From NCBI GenBank assembly GCA_916700875.1, contig CAKAKS010000072.1:38892614-38956613 (forward strand): DNA of 64,000 nucleotides, in the 5' to 3' direction. This document shows, in pieces, positions 38,101 to 51,254 of this stretch. This stretch comes from Sebastes aleutianus. Taxonomy: Eukaryota; Chordata; Actinopteri; Perciformes; Sebastidae. The notes under the pieces are model-generated. The model saw only the letters and a program-made list of their open reading frames with translations. It had not been told where the DNA came from and ran no database searches. The first letter of the stretch is position 1. Every line of letters starts with the position of its first letter. The position numbers and the translations under genes are program-made.

Positions 38101-39245
38101 TTGGCTTCAATAAAACATTTGTCAGCGTTTAGCCTTTCAAAATGTTATTTTTTTTTCTTAACTTGATTGTTGTTGAGACCTGAATTCTGTCAAGTTTCAG
38201 ATTTTGACTTGATCAAATATAAGAACAATAAAAAGTAAGACAGCAGCAGGCAGACCATAATTATTAGGCCTATTTAGTCAGACAGTACTAGTACAGCTTT
38301 GAAAGAGAGATTTGATTAGCAGAATAGAACAGATCACAGCTACCATTGGTGTGCATGATATAGCAGTGGTTATTTAATATTGAATAAGCAGGTGGTCGTG
38401 TTCTGTCTCTTATACAACGTCTTAGAAAGAAAAAGCATTATTACGTGGGGATTTAATTAGTTTTTGATGTGAGAAGAGGTCAGTGTGAAAGGGAGCGGGA
38501 TAGAGAAAATGATGAGAGACAGGTGGTCAACATTATAGTTCCACAGCAGTATGAGCTTGTGGGCAGCTGGCGGTAACAAGACTGAAAAGGTACTCATCTA
38601 CTGATAATTAAACCCATAGCAGCTTAACAGAACATTATCTATACAACGTCAGTTCACTATGAGATTCATCAGTATTCATTTATCTGCAGCTGCTGACAGA
38701 ATCTTAGTGAGTCTTATTTACCTAATCCCAATTCCATGTGCATAAAAACAAAAACATTAAAGACATTCAATTTGTAATTAATTATGCCCAGTATGAAGGC
38801 AGCAGCAGATGTGTAATATCATTCAGTCTGACTGCATGGAAAATTAAAGCGGGATGTTGTTGGGAAAGGCTATCAACAAATACTGAAACATTAAAAAAAA
38901 GTTGGACCACTCTATTAATTCAAGCTCTTTATAGTAATCCTATAGTATTGAAAGCTGAACGGTGAATATGCCAACCCGTTCTCACTCCCAACTCGTCTAA
39001 TACTGACGCTTGGTCAGCAACCCTCAACGTCTGATACCGACGCACCGAGGCACCCTTTAGCGCCTGTATGAGTCCGTGTGAAACCAAGTCATCATTGACT
39101 TATTTTACCATAAATTTGTTACCTAACTTACTATCGACAGTTACATAACAAGCACAGTTATTTTACGTAACAAATATACTTATGTTTACTCAAACCACAA
39201 TCTTTTCCTAAACCTAACCAAGTAGTTTTGTTCCCTAAGTAAACC

Positions 39246-40217
39246 AGAGGCCTGTACTTGGAAGCGAGTTCAACATAACCAGGGTATCTTCTCGTTATCT
39301 GGTTTAACTAACCCTAACAAACAAGATCCAGGTAAGCGGTCCTACAACGCTGGTTATCAACTCCGTAAATCAACCCAGGGTTTCTTAGTCTGGTTACGAG
39401 CGCGTTCACATGAACGGGGCGGTGTTTGCAGCATACTGTATGACCAATTACAAACATGGACAAGTCTACTGTCAGCAGAGCGGCACATTTTTACAAAGGG
39501 AGAGCGAACTATAATATTAGACAAATACGAAGAAGTTAAACATAATCCAGATTAAAAGTAACACAGTTGAAGCTGCCAAATGCAGGAAGGACAGCTGGCA
39601 AAAGAAGACCAATTGCCGATGTGTGAATGCGTAAATAAGCAGATTTATTAATTGAATAGAATACTTAAAAGTCAGATTTAGTCGTCTAGATGGGGCAGTG
39701 ATATTATAAAAAGCTTTCATTAGTGTAATGGATGAATGGATTACACTTTATTATGTCCTTTGACAAATTTGTGGCGTGTATTTCAGCCTTCTTTCAGCTG
39801 TGTCCCTGACTCCGGCAGTGTGAAACAGACTTGAGATCAAGTAAAAAAATTAATATAAAAACATATTTCAAAGCGGTAAACACCCACAGCATAAATCCAG
39901 CTGTTCTTCCTGCATTTGCCGGTTTAAACTGTGTTGATTTCAGTCTGGATTATGACTGTAACTTTTTCATATGTGTGTGATATTATCATACGATCTCCGC
40001 ACCGAGCTCTGATTGGTCAGTAGGCGGTGCTTTTGAACGAGTTGATCTCTTATCTGGAACATAACCTGCTCCGGAGCAGGTTGCGTGTTCAGCATAAGTT
40101 ACCATGGCGATCTACCCCGGTAAGAAGTGAACCATCTTCATAGGACGGAAAACCCTGAAGGGTTAACCCTGAAGTTACCTCGCTAATGCCAAATCCTGCT
40201 TCGTAGTACAGGCCTCT
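39246..40217 (+). mobile_element. PIF/Harbinger-like element, about 972 bp
   Basis: AGAGGCCTGTACTTGGAAGC at the left end is mirrored at the right end by AGAGGCCTGTACTACGAAGC on the opposite strand. This terminus style is known from fish Harbinger elements. The interior carries a decayed Myb/SANT-like coding fragment (39456-39631) and no transposase. The sequence GTAAACC flanks both sides, possibly by chance. Confidence 0.75.
39456..39631 (+). pseudogene. Myb/SANT-like DNA-binding protein relic of a Harbinger element
   Basis: The ATG at 39456 starts MDKSTVSRAAHFYKG. The reading then shifts frame to ILDKYEEVKH and shifts again to IKSNTVEAAKCRKDSWQK, ending near VNA. This matches the pattern of Myb/SANT-like accessory proteins of PIF/Harbinger transposons: an F-x-K-x-E start, then KYEEVKH, then KSNT...W-x-K-I-A...VN. 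It contains at least two frameshifts and an in-frame stop, so it is dead. It lies inside an element with Harbinger-style ends, which supports the identification. Confidence 0.7.
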
Positions 40218-43014
40218 GAAAAGTAAGTAAACCTACGTTGATTTTGAAAAGACACTATATGTACAACACGTTGTCATCCCAACTCGTCACATACTTACGC
40301 TTCGTCAGACCCCTCGGCGTCACATTTCGGTCGCAGTAAACACCTGCTTAATGTTGTGAATTAAACAAAACCACTCGCTTAGGTTTAGGCAACAAAACCA
40401 CTTCAGCCAAGTTTCTCACTACACGACTTTCAAAGTCTTCAGATCGCTGTACTGTTCACACTACACAACCTTTGGTGTCTTAAAGTCATTGTGATTTTCA
40501 CACTACATGACTGACCGCAGACAGGAAGTCACACACTACAAGACCTTTCACCAGGAGGAGTCCCCGATGAGGTCAACAAATTATGTTTGGTCACGAAAAC
40601 ACACGAGGGAAATACAAAAAACAAATGAAAATGTAAAAAGTGATACCGTACGCGAGACACATTGCTGATGTTGTTTTTGGCACATGTTCACAAAATAGCC
40701 TGTTTCCACCGGTTTCCACACTCTTTTTACTTATTATTCCTCTAATGTAGGTGCAACAACAACTTTGCTCCGTGTTGTAAATGCAACACATACAGTAAGT
40801 TGCTATAGTGACAGGCGACCCCTCCTCCCACAGGTTCCCCTTCAACCCGTGTCTTGCGCTCTCATTGGCTGTAACTCGTGTCTGGAGTCCCCGACAGGTG
40901 CAGATATTAAGCACGCTAGATATCTGGAATGTGTCTGCAAGGCATCGGTGAGCATCGGCGAGCCTCTCGGCTTTGAGCAGTTCACACATGACGCTCGAGC
41001 GCCTATTTGCCTCTGACCTGGGGGCTTTTGTCGGGGAGCTCCAAAAACTGTTGGGGAGCAGAGACGCCCTGGGAATGAGAATGGGCTGGCATGTAATGAG
41101 TGGAAACTGACACGCCGTCCTTGAAACGTCTAAAACTGATGCTAGAGGGGTATCTAGAGCGTCATAGTTTGAGAACAGGAGAGAACACACTGCTGCGGCA
41201 AGTAAGTCTGTTACTGCCAGTATACTGTTGTGATTATTATTTGTCATATAGCACAGATATACACAAGAGATACACATCTGCTTTTTGCTCTAATTAATTG
41301 CCTCTCATCCACTTGCATCCCTGTCCTCTCCCAAACTCTCCCTCATTGTTTTTCCTTTCTGGGTTCATCTCCATCATTTGTTCTCATTACCTTGCTCTAC
41401 TCAGGTACGTCTCCTTCACTCAGCACCAAATGAAAGCAGCTTTTGTCAATTTTAAAACCGTATGTGAGAAAAGAGCAGATATTCACGGATACTTTGATGT
41501 TGCAGATTGATAGCAGATAGAAAACACATCTTTTGACTGTTATTTTGACGTATAGTAAACTTCAGTATGGTGTTGTGTTTTATGTATTTTCCACTGGTCT
41601 CAGTATTTTTAGCTCTGTCAGTAGTCGTATTGTGTAATTGGTGGTCAGCCTGTTCCTCTGAGTTACACAAGCCTGGCAGTGCTGCTGGATGGAAATAGTG
41701 TGTAACAGTGGACGTGGGCAGGAGAGGAAACCTACACACTTAACGTCCGCATCATATTACCACCATACTACATCACAGATAGAGAGCGAGAGAGAGAACG
41801 AGAAGGGGAGGGAGGAAAAAAGCACAGAAAATCCCACCAGATGGTCTAAAGGAAGACTCGGTGTGCAAGTTTGTGTGTCGTGTTTCCTGTCTTATCTCAT
41901 CTGTAATTGCACACTGAGTATTTCCGTGCTACCTCCGTTCCTCGTATCTCGCCATCACTGCTAAAAGATACCTTAGTTTACTTCCACTGGTTTACTATCT
42001 CCTTCCTCGCCTTCAGTCCTCCATGTTGCTGCGGTTTATCTACCTCAGTCTATTGTCCAGGAGGTGATGGACTTCTAAATGAACTCATAGTACTCTGATA
42101 CTCGTGGGCGTGCAGTTTTGGGCTCGCAGAAACAAATGAGTTTGATCATAAGTGGCATCATCTTATACAAAAGAGATTGATTACATTATTAAACTACATC
42201 GTGGTCTCGTTGGCGGGATGGCAGCTAACTGATCAGTTAACACTTCTTTACAGAACGGATCCTCGATGATGAACGTGTGATTTTAATTGGCCAAAATGTG
42301 AATTGTTCACAATACAAAAAATGCACAAACAGCATGCACACTCAAGAGAGGCTTCCTAATATTTTTTTTTTTTGTCAGCGCTGGTTGCCACAGCAACAGC
42401 TTGTCTTAAGGAATCCTATGGCAGCGGTGCGCTGGCCATCTGGAAGAGAAACAGAGTGGGAGACAGACAGAGAGAGAAGTCGGAGATGTGAGGAGGTGGA
42501 GAGCTGAGTAATTCCTAAAAAACAATCTTTTATATGACTAAATGTCAATCATTTATTTAAGAGAGACAGGGTGAACAGAGGTGAACGTATCTAATAGATA
42601 TTACCATGAGACTCTCCCAGTTTATTACTCACATTAAGACAATTCTTTTTTTTATTACAAGTTTTCTGAAATGTTATATTTAAATATGCAAATTATCTTA
42701 TCATACATGCTAATTTGCGAAGCCAGGTTCAAAATTATTGTTTAATTTTGTTGACATATTAGACTCAAAAGTTTTTGTATCACTCAATAACTCAGAAAAT
42801 ACTGTCAACAGCCATAAAAAAAATATTTTTTTGCCATGTTTTTGTGAATATAATGTTGCATAAATCAGGCTATGAATGATATATGATCAAACCCCTCTGT
42901 AAAAACCTTTAAAATATAGATAGCAATGAAACTAGACAGTTTGGTGGATGTAAGAGCTACTGAAGAGATTTCTGGCTCAGAGTTTGAGAAAATACAAATT
43001 TTTAGAAAACAGCC

Positions 43015-43402
43015 TTTAAGGACCAGTGTGTAACATTTAGGTGGATCTATTAGCAGAAATTTAATATAATATTCATAACTATCTTTTCATTAGTGTATAA
43101 TCACCTGAAACTAAGAATTATTAGCTTAAACTGAGCCCTTCATATTTACATAGGGAGCGGGTCCTGTTGCTCTGCCATGTTTCTACAGTAGCCCAGAACG
43201 GGCTCTCTCTAGAGCCAGTGTTTTGGTTTTTACGTTACCTAAAGGCCACCGTAGTTCTCCGACACGCTTGTGAAACTGCGGTAACGTGAGCCGCAGAGTG
43301 CAAAACAAATAAAACGTGTTTCTCCTTGTAATAAGTAAAAAAAAAGAAATCTGTGAAAGTAAAAATTTGATGCTGCCAAATCTTACACACTGTACCTTTA
43401 AA
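43015..43402. mobile_element. MITE family E, copy 2, both ends present
   Basis: The left end TTTAAGGACCAGTGTGTAAC is mirrored at the right, where the opposite strand reads TTTAAAGGTACAGTGTGTAA. The core shares ACATAGGGAGCGGGTCCT and ATGTTTCTACAGTAGCCC with copy 1. It is non-coding. Confidence 0.85.
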
Positions 43403-44167
43403 TTTATGGATTTAAAGGAAATTCCATACATTTTTTAAGACACTACAGGTGAATTGGCCAAAAAAAACAAAACAATAGATAGAACCATGAAACCCCAGTT
43501 GATTTATATTAAGACAATTATTTTCTGTTTTACTAGTTTTCTGAAATGTAATGCAAATGAGGCATTAATGCTAACGTTTAGTGAATTTAGGAGAAATCTA
43601 CAGACGTAAATAAACAAAGTAGTAAAATAAACACCTAAATGTGTATTTTTGGATGTTTTCTTTCCACTAATCTGAAAGGAGACATGTTGTGGAAACAAAA
43701 ATAGCCCAAAATCTCAAAATTGATCAGTGCATGGAAAGCAGTGTTTTTGCCTGTAGTGTCTTCCCTTAATGAGGAAGTCTGTTTGAGGATCTGTTGCAGT
43801 TCTGAAAGCCAGTAATACAGTTTTTTTCTGACCTTTCCAAAAGGTGAAACAGCACTTCACAGCCCAACTGAGCATTCTGACAAGATAAGATAACATTAAT
43901 TTTAAACTGCATGAACATTGTCTGGTTCGTGTAAAAATCCCTAGTCGAGCATATCACAAATCCAGCTTGTTGGCACACACCGCAAACTGCAGCATAGAGG
44001 CTGATAGAGGCTGATAGAGGCTTGTCTCGCTATTAGACGCTGACTTGTGTGTCTGTGTAAACGTAGGAGTTCCAGTTCCCTTCTGTCATTTTTCTCCAGA
44101 CCTTCTTCTTCCTCTCTTGACTTCTTTTCATCTTGCACAGACAGGATTTTACCACAGTGTACTCAGG

Positions 44168-44615
44168 CTGGTCTCATACACCATTCATAGCTACACGAAA
44201 AGTAATGCACTGTAACTGTTATATAGCCCTTAAAATCAATGCATATTTAATCCACACAGTCGTGAACGAGGAAATATAAAGAGCGAAAAATGCCGCGTAG
44301 GAGGGAGGACGTCGGGATGGGTGGGTGGAGACCGCTGTTCATGTCCCGTGTGAAACCAGAAGTTGATTTTTGTGTCACGTAACTTCCGTACTTAAGTAAC
44401 GCCACTTCCGTAGTTATTTTACCTCAAACCACGATCTTTCTCTAAACCTAACCAAGTTGTTTCCTAAGAAGATGGAAGTTTATTCAGAAAAGACTGTATG
44501 CATGTAACGAGTGGAAATTGACACGTGTTGCTAGACATTCGTAGGAGAACGCAAGAAAAATGAGGAATAACTTGACGTAAGATATCATATGAACCGCTGT
44601 ATGAGGATACATTGA
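44168..44615 (-). repeat. Dispersed repeat family B, copy 4
   Basis: Marks on the plus strand are GGTCTCATACACCATTCATA, TCATGTCCCGTGTGAAACC, GTAACTTCCGTACTTAAG, TCTAAACCTAACCAAG and GTAACGAGTGGAAATTGAC, in inverted order relative to copy 1. Confidence 0.8.
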
Positions 44616-44741
44616 GAGCGAGCCCATGTCTATTTACATCCCTTCAGGTCTTTCCATTCGTACGTGTGTGCAGTAACATTGCCTCTTTTTAATGCAATGA
44701 ATCATGATCTATTCGTATGTCTTATTATAAATTTAAATTTA

Positions 44742-45222
44742 TTTAAAGGGAGATTTGTCAAGGATTTAACACTCTTATCAACATGGGAGTAGCAAAGATG
44801 CTTGCTTTATGCAAATGTCTGTATATATTTACACAAAACAATGACGAATATTGTCCAGAAACCCTCACAGGTACTGCATTTAGCATAAAAAATATGCTCA
44901 AATCATAACGTGGCAAACTGCAGCCCAACAGGCAACAACAGCTGTCAGTGTGTCAATGTGCTGACTTGACTATGACTTGACCCAAACTGCATGTGATTAT
45001 CATAAAGTGGGCATGTCTGTAAAGGGGAGACTCGTGGGTACCCATAGAACCCATTTACATTCACATATCTGGAGGTCAGAGGTCAAGGGACCCCTTTGAA
45101 TTTGACGATGTCAGTTTTTCCTCGCCAAAATTAAGTGTAAGTTTGGAGCGTTATTTAGCCTCCTTCACGTCAAGCTAGTATGACATGAATGCGTTATTAT
45201 CGCGTTAACTTTGACAGCCCTA
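44742..45222 (+). mobile_element. hAT-like MITE family C, copy 4
   Basis: It starts inside the family at AAAGGGAGATTTGTCAAGG and runs through CAAACTGCAGCCCAACAGG and AGACTCGTGGGTACCC. It ends in an intact terminus, GCGTTAACTTTGACAGCCCTA. Confidence 0.85.
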
Positions 45223-45687
45223 ATAAGAATCTAAAATGCTGACCAATGTGTGGAGACTTCACAGACCTACTGCACTGTAGGGGATGAAGTCAGCATGAGC
45301 CAGACTAGGTGGAGGCTGCCAGTCTCCAGAGAGAGATGGTCTCATTTGTTAATCGTAATTATACTAATGTTGCCGAGTTAATGTGTTAATGATTCATAGT
45401 TTAAAAGCTTCATATCACACCGTTAACCAAACATCAGTTTCAAGGCAGCGGGCCGATGAGCAGTGACAGATTCATAGAAAGAGTAATAGCTTCTGTCGTT
45501 ACCGACATCCTGACAATTATCCACATAACCTTTACCATGCATGAGTGAGTGTGAGTGTGTGCGTGTGTGTGTGTGTTAGTGCGTGTTAGTGCACTCCCCC
45601 TGACCTGACAGCTTAGGGAGAAGAGGAGCTGACATGAGACGCTGTGAAGCATCACCGTGTGATATCCCATGACATTTGCTGCTGTCC

Positions 45688-45688
<1 letters not shown>

Positions 45689-45736
<48 letters not shown>
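45689..45736. repeat. (AC)n microsatellite
   Basis: 24 uninterrupted AC units, 180 bp upstream of a long (GA)n tract. Confidence 0.97.
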
Positions 45737-45738
<2 letters not shown>

Positions 45739-45869
45739 AGTCCATCCTCCCTTTATCCAGTCAGCTGTACGGGATCGAAGAACCCCTGATGGAAGATTCC
45801 AGGAAAGAAAAAGACCTGCCAGCCTCTCTGAGCGTTATATAGTGATGGAGGAGAGGATAAGGGGATGGG

Positions 45870-45870
45870 T

Positions 45871-45949
<79 letters not shown>
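45870..45949. repeat. (GA)n microsatellite
   Basis: About 40 GA units broken only by two GATA steps. This is a polypurine tract with triplex (H-DNA) potential. Confidence 0.97.
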
Positions 45950-45952
<3 letters not shown>

Positions 45953-46311
45953 ATGGACAGTTTTTGGTGAGATAAATGTGTAAAGAAAGAACAAAAGACG
46001 ACTAAAGCAGTACATGTTGTTGGAATAAAAGGCTGAATGTTGAATGTGCTGAGAGAAGCACAGTAGATTGCAACTTTTAGACAAACTCTTGCTCTTAAAA
46101 CAAAATAAATTAACTGACAGATGAAGTTTAATTCTCAGTAAGCAATCCAGAAGTGACATCTTTCCTTTTGCAAAATGCAGGGGGGAAAATAAATTATTCC
46201 TCTTCAAACCCATTTAGAAACAGTTTGAACTAGTTTATCTTTGCTTTAAATTAGTTTCAAGGAACCTTTTGATAAATACTGTTGCTTTCTGTGAGATGAG
46301 GAGATGTATTA

Positions 46312-46775
46312 GCTGTACCTACGACATGTAATGCACTGTAATTCATATATATATCCCACAAAATACATTTTTTTATTTAATTTGCGTAATCGTGAACCAG
46401 GAAATATTTAGAGCGTATGGAGGAGGTCGGGTCAAAAAATACCAGACTTTCACCCAGGAGACTGGAGGTTATGTCCTGACAAATGCCGCATAGGGAGGAG
46501 GTCGGCTCCAAAAACACACACGCACTGGCGTTGGTGTCCCGTGTGAAACCAGAAGTCATCGTTGATTTATTTATCCCGTAACTTCTGCACTTAAATAACG
46601 CCACTTCCGTAGTTATTTTAACGTAAACCATAATCTTTTCCTAAACCTAACTAAGTGGTTTTGTTGCCTAAACTTGAGCAGAAACTGTGTTGCTGGACAT
46701 TCGTAGGAAAACGCACAAAAAAAACGAGCAATAACTTTTCACAAGATATCATACAAACTGTTGTATGAGGATATG
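46312..46775 (-). repeat. Dispersed repeat family B, copy 5
   Basis: TGTAATGCACTGTAATTC, TGGTGTCCCGTGTGAAACC, CACTTCCGTAGTTATTTTA, CTAAACCTAACTAAGTGG and GCTGGACATTCGTAGG are shared with copy 4 in the same order. Confidence 0.8.
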
Positions 46776-47727
46776 TTGCTTTGTTATACAGTATATCTTG
46801 TAGCATAACACACCCAAGTCTCACGGTGAGTTGCATGGTGGGTAATAAAGGTGGCGGGTTTTGCCGAGGAAGAAGATTGCATGGAATACAAAATTCAATC
46901 TCTCTGGTTCTACTGCATCGATTTGGATCCTTTCAAATAAAAAAAAATGTGGAGGATGAGTCTGACAGTTTTATAGAAGAGCAATGCTGAAAAGGTGGAT
47001 TAGTCTTTTAACAGGTCCAAACCGGGACACCTCACTGCTCCCGGCTGTTATTCAGCACGCCTCCTTAAAATCACAAGATATATTACCTGAGCTGCTATTT
47101 GAAACTCCACACCACAATCTGACGCACTGAGGTTAAAAGTTCAGTTTACTCTTTTGTGACCGATCATCATATTTTCTAAATGTCTGTATCTTAAATAATA
47201 AATGGAGCTCCTAGTTTAATTAACAGTGATGCCTCGTGACATGATGGGATCTTAAGGACACCAAAGCCCCCAACTAGAAGTAGCTTCCCCTTCTCTCTCT
47301 CTCTCCTTCTACCCTCTCTCTTTGCGACTTACTTACTTCATTTGATAGTCGATTGGTTGCCACGGGAAACCGGAGGTCGTTTGCCTCCTGCGTGTCTCTT
47401 TGGATAAAATAAAAACAAGGGAGGGAAGGCGAGAGAGAGAAAAAAAAGGCAGAGGGACACGGAGAACGGGGTTGGAAAGAGTGACGCCACGCAGCGAGGT
47501 ATTAAGAATTCATTTGGCCCCCGCTGCCACACACTTTCAGCCTCCCAGCTCTCTCCGGCTCTGTCACGCTGATGCTTTCGGCACATCCAAATCTGTTGGG
47601 TAATGGTCTCTGATGCCACTGAATTTTATCTGGCCTTTTCTAACGTCTTGGATGTGTCTCCTGCCAGCTGTGTGATGTCACTGAATCAGCTCCTGGAGCT
47701 TTGGATCAAATTCTGTCGTACCTTCGT

Positions 47728-48015
47728 GGTTTGGCTCAAAATAACTCCGGAAGTGGCGTTACTTAAGTACGACAAATACATCAACGTTGACTTCTGGTTT
47801 CACACGGGACATAAACTCCAGTCTCCTGGGTGAAAGTCTGGTATTCTTTGATGCACCTATCCACCCCGACCTCCTCCCTCACCAAGTTCACTCTTTATAT
47901 GTCCTGGCTCACGATTACATGGATTACACGTGAATTGATTTTGTGGGATGTATACAAATTACAGTGCATTACTTTTCATAGGTATAGCTACAAACAGTGT
48001 ATGAAACCAGCATGA
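47728..48015 (+). repeat. Dispersed repeat family B, copy 6
   Basis: TTTCACACGGGACATAAAC, CACCCCGACCTCCTCCCT and GTGCATTACTTTTCATAGGT ending GTGTATGAAACCAGC are in the same order as copy 1. Confidence 0.8.
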
Positions 48016-48801
48016 TCTATGTTGTATATTATCCTAAATGTTTCCAACATGTTTCAAACCCAGAGAAATCTGTAATTTTAGCCAAGGTAACAGTGTGTTT
48101 CATTGTAATGGCATCATATCTCCTTTGGTCATGCGTCAGCGTTGTGGTTGTCTGACAGAAGCTGTCATAAACTGACTTTTTATCCAGTTTTAAGTCACAT
48201 TTTACGACACATTTTATAGATCTTGGTGGTTTTTAACTCTCTATTTTTACCGGATGAATGGTTTTAGTCATCGGACGTCTAGATCTGGAGTTATCAAAGA
48301 AAGAAGCTGAGCAAACCTTAGCGGCAGCTCGGCTGGCAGCTCCTCCAGGACGTCCTTGCTTAAACAGCATCAGAGAAACACAGATTTTTAATATGAAGCT
48401 GCTTTATTCAGTGTTTTTACCGGTTTTAATCAGCGGTTGTTTTGAAGAGAGGAGGAGACCTCGGCGGATAATTTGGCTCCAGGTAAAAACATGAACACTG
48501 AAGGAATCCTAACCGGGAGAAACTAAATCCCATGATCTCACTCTTCTTCCTTCTTTTGTTATTGCGTTGATTGATGGATCCTTAGCTGGGTAATATGATG
48601 ATATATATCATCAAAACAATATAAACAATTCTATTTTTTTATTATTGTTTCTATCGAGACATAGGCTAGGCCATATTTATTTTTTCTCTATAATTTCACT
48701 TAAAACTGTGATGTTCATTTTGCGCTCAAGTTCTTAAAATGAGAGGATCATTTTGCCTCCTTTAACAATCAACATTACCAACAATCAACAAGTGTCTTTG
48801 A

Positions 48802-49152
48802 AGGGGACATATCAATGTTTTGAAAAACTTGTTTGCATGTTCACATCTATCTGGGTATCTGGAGAGTCTACCAACCCACAAACTGTGAAATAAAACATCC
48901 CAGTCAGTTTTTTTTGTGTCTAGATCAGAAAACATGTGATTCAACAAGCCATTCAGATCTGGCTCCCCTTCCTATGTCACATGCAGCCTCATTAGAATAT
49001 GTTGCCCACAGCTTGAAAACTACCTTTACAAAGATGCACCATATTTTGATGAGAAAAATAATGTGATTTTTGAACATTAAAGCATGTCAACATGTTCTAG
49101 TAGAAGCCCAAAATACAAGTATGAACCTGGAAATCAGCATGATACGTCCCCT
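48802..49152. mobile_element. MITE with AGGGGACATATCA ends, about 351 bp
   Basis: AGGGGACATATCAATG at the left is mirrored at the right, where the opposite strand reads AGGGGACGTATCATGCTG. The interior CACATGCAGCCTCATTAG and AAAGCATGTCAACATGTTC is typical of a common fish MITE. It is non-coding. Confidence 0.75.
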
Positions 49153-50599
49153 ATAAGTAAGGTACTTCACAGCAAACTGCGATTAGACCAGTATATTGAT
49201 TTCATGTGCAAATAAGTGTGTTATATCCTGTATGTCACTTATGTAAAACACCTGCCTTGCTCTCTGAATTCCCTTAATATAGATTTTAATGGAGGATATA
49301 TGTGTCTTACATTCTCGTTTAGAAGCTGTTCACCTTGCCAATGACAAAACAATGTATTAGGGAACACCTTAAATCCTCCACTATTTGACACAAAAGCTGA
49401 GACTGATCAGAGAGCTCTCAGAAAGCTCCATCAGTCACACTGTACTTCCAGCTATTTTAATGGAGCTGCTCGGTGGCCCACATTGAAATACTGTAGGTGT
49501 TCCCGGGCAGCTTCCAGCAGTGAGTGACAGGCGCTGGATGAATGTGAAGCAGAGCATATACAGAAAAACACCACCCTAAATAAAAAAAAGCAGGTTAAGG
49601 AATACCGGAGGTGAAACAGTTCTAGAAAACAATTTCTGAGTTAATCTTCTTGGAACGCTCCGTCTGTAATAGAGCTTTTTGCTTTGAATTTCACCTCATT
49701 CACCATCCAGTTGCAGTGTTGATGTGTGAGGGAGGAAAAATACAGAGCTTCCTCCGAGGCATCTTCACTAATTGACTCATTTTTCAGAAGTGGAGAGCGA
49801 CAGAAAGACACTTGCACATTGTTAAAGGCAGCTCATGTATCGGCAGCGTGCATGAGAAGAAAAGCTTTGGCACTTTGGCAACTCGCAGAGGCTGTTTTTA
49901 AAGAATGCGTTTTGACAGTGGAAATAACCCAAAGATAATCCGTATAGCATTAGTCCCAAAGGCTGTCATCATTACTCAGACTTAGGGGGGAATAAGAAAG
50001 AGCTGACCTGCGGATTTATCCAGCCATGCTATTCACATTAAAGTGTGTATGTTAGCCTGGAAAAGCTGCGCTCTCTAAGGCGCCGTGTTCATAGGCGCCG
50101 CCTGGAGGGTCTCACCATGGAGCTCCATGACACCTGTGGATGATATCTGTGTCCTCATTATGGGGGGGTGGCTACAGGAAAGAGCTGAGGTGGCAAAAGT
50201 GTGTTAACCTGCGGTATGTGCCCGCCTGTTCAATGAATATTTCTACTATTTGCGGACCTAAAATTGATTTTATTACCAAACGTACCTTAAATTCACAAAT
50301 AGTAGCTCAACTGCAGAGATAACAAGGTCTTTACTTAGGCCTTTATTTCTCTTTTCCTCTGTTCTACACTGGAGAAAAAAGGACACTTAGAAAATAAGTA
50401 AAAGTGTTTTTGCTTTTAATAAGTAAAAAAAGTTTGCCAACATAACAAATAAAAATTCACTTGGTGAGATTTCTTGAAATTCTTTTCAATATAAAAAATA
50501 GATCTAGAAATTAGCTGTGAAAACTCATGTTGACACACAACTAGTATTAGTTGTGTGTCATAAAGAGCCTGTAATGCTCACAAGTAGTATTGTTTTCAC

Positions 50600-51254
50600 T
50601 TAAAGCTGAAGTAGGCGAGATTCTAGCAAATATGATTAAAAAAAGTTATTTTTACAAAACGGTCCGTATATCGTGACAGTAGTACATGAAACAGGTAACC
50701 TGAAAAAAAACCATGTGCCTCTGTGTCCTCTGGTGTTCCTAACCGCATCTGTAAGATTTCACAGACCGGAGGAAAACAAGCACTAAGAGCTGATCTGAGG
50801 TCTGCTGTCCATCTGCCGTCTACGAGAGCCGGCTGTCAATCACTCGCGAACTCCGACCTAACGGTCAAACTAGGCAGCGCTGATCAAATATGAATCAATA
50901 TCCTGTTACATTAATGCATATTTCTCTCCTCAGATGTTTTCAGAATCATCTTGTAGTGTACTGTTTAGCTGTAAAATGAGAAAGTTTGTGACGCGGCTGC
51001 CATTGTAAAATCTGTTAAAGGAACGCCAAGTTCCGGTCACATGTCCGGAGCACAGCCAATAGAAACACTCTCTCAACGAAATGACCTGTGATTGGTCAAA
51101 GTCTCCCGTCACGGACTAGATTTCCTGAAGCCTGAAAACAGAGCCATGAGGAGGAGCAGAAGTCTAGTTATCTCTCAGAACACTTGAATTACAATATGCT
51201 GAAAGGTTATTATGGAATTTTTGCCCAAAAATATACTGCATACTGCCACTTTAA
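50600..51254 (-). mobile_element. TTAAAG-ended MITE family D, copy 3, full length
   Basis: The ends are TTAAAGCTGAAGTAGGCG at the left and, on the opposite strand, TTAAAGTGGCAGTATGCAG at the right. Copies 1 and 2 match it across the core. TTAA at both outer edges could be part of the terminus or of a TTAA target duplication. Family B sequence starts immediately to its right. Confidence 0.85.

Larger units (their letters stand above)
38973..40300. repeat. Family B copy 3, split by a Harbinger-like insertion
   Basis: AACCCGTTCTCACTCCCAAC at 38973 starts a family B copy that runs through CTAAACCTAACCAAGTAG to 39245. After the element at 39246-40217 it seems to resume with AGTAAACCTACGTTGATTTT. 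From about 40270 family B end-like sequence (CCCAACTCGTCACATAC) appears again. The order is therefore rearranged. Confidence 0.65.

Noticed and set aside
40591..41277. 228-codon open frame on the minus strand
   Set aside because: It lies across repeat-like sequence next to family B. The translation shows no domain and reads like random sequence, and the channel gene occupies the other strand as an intron.
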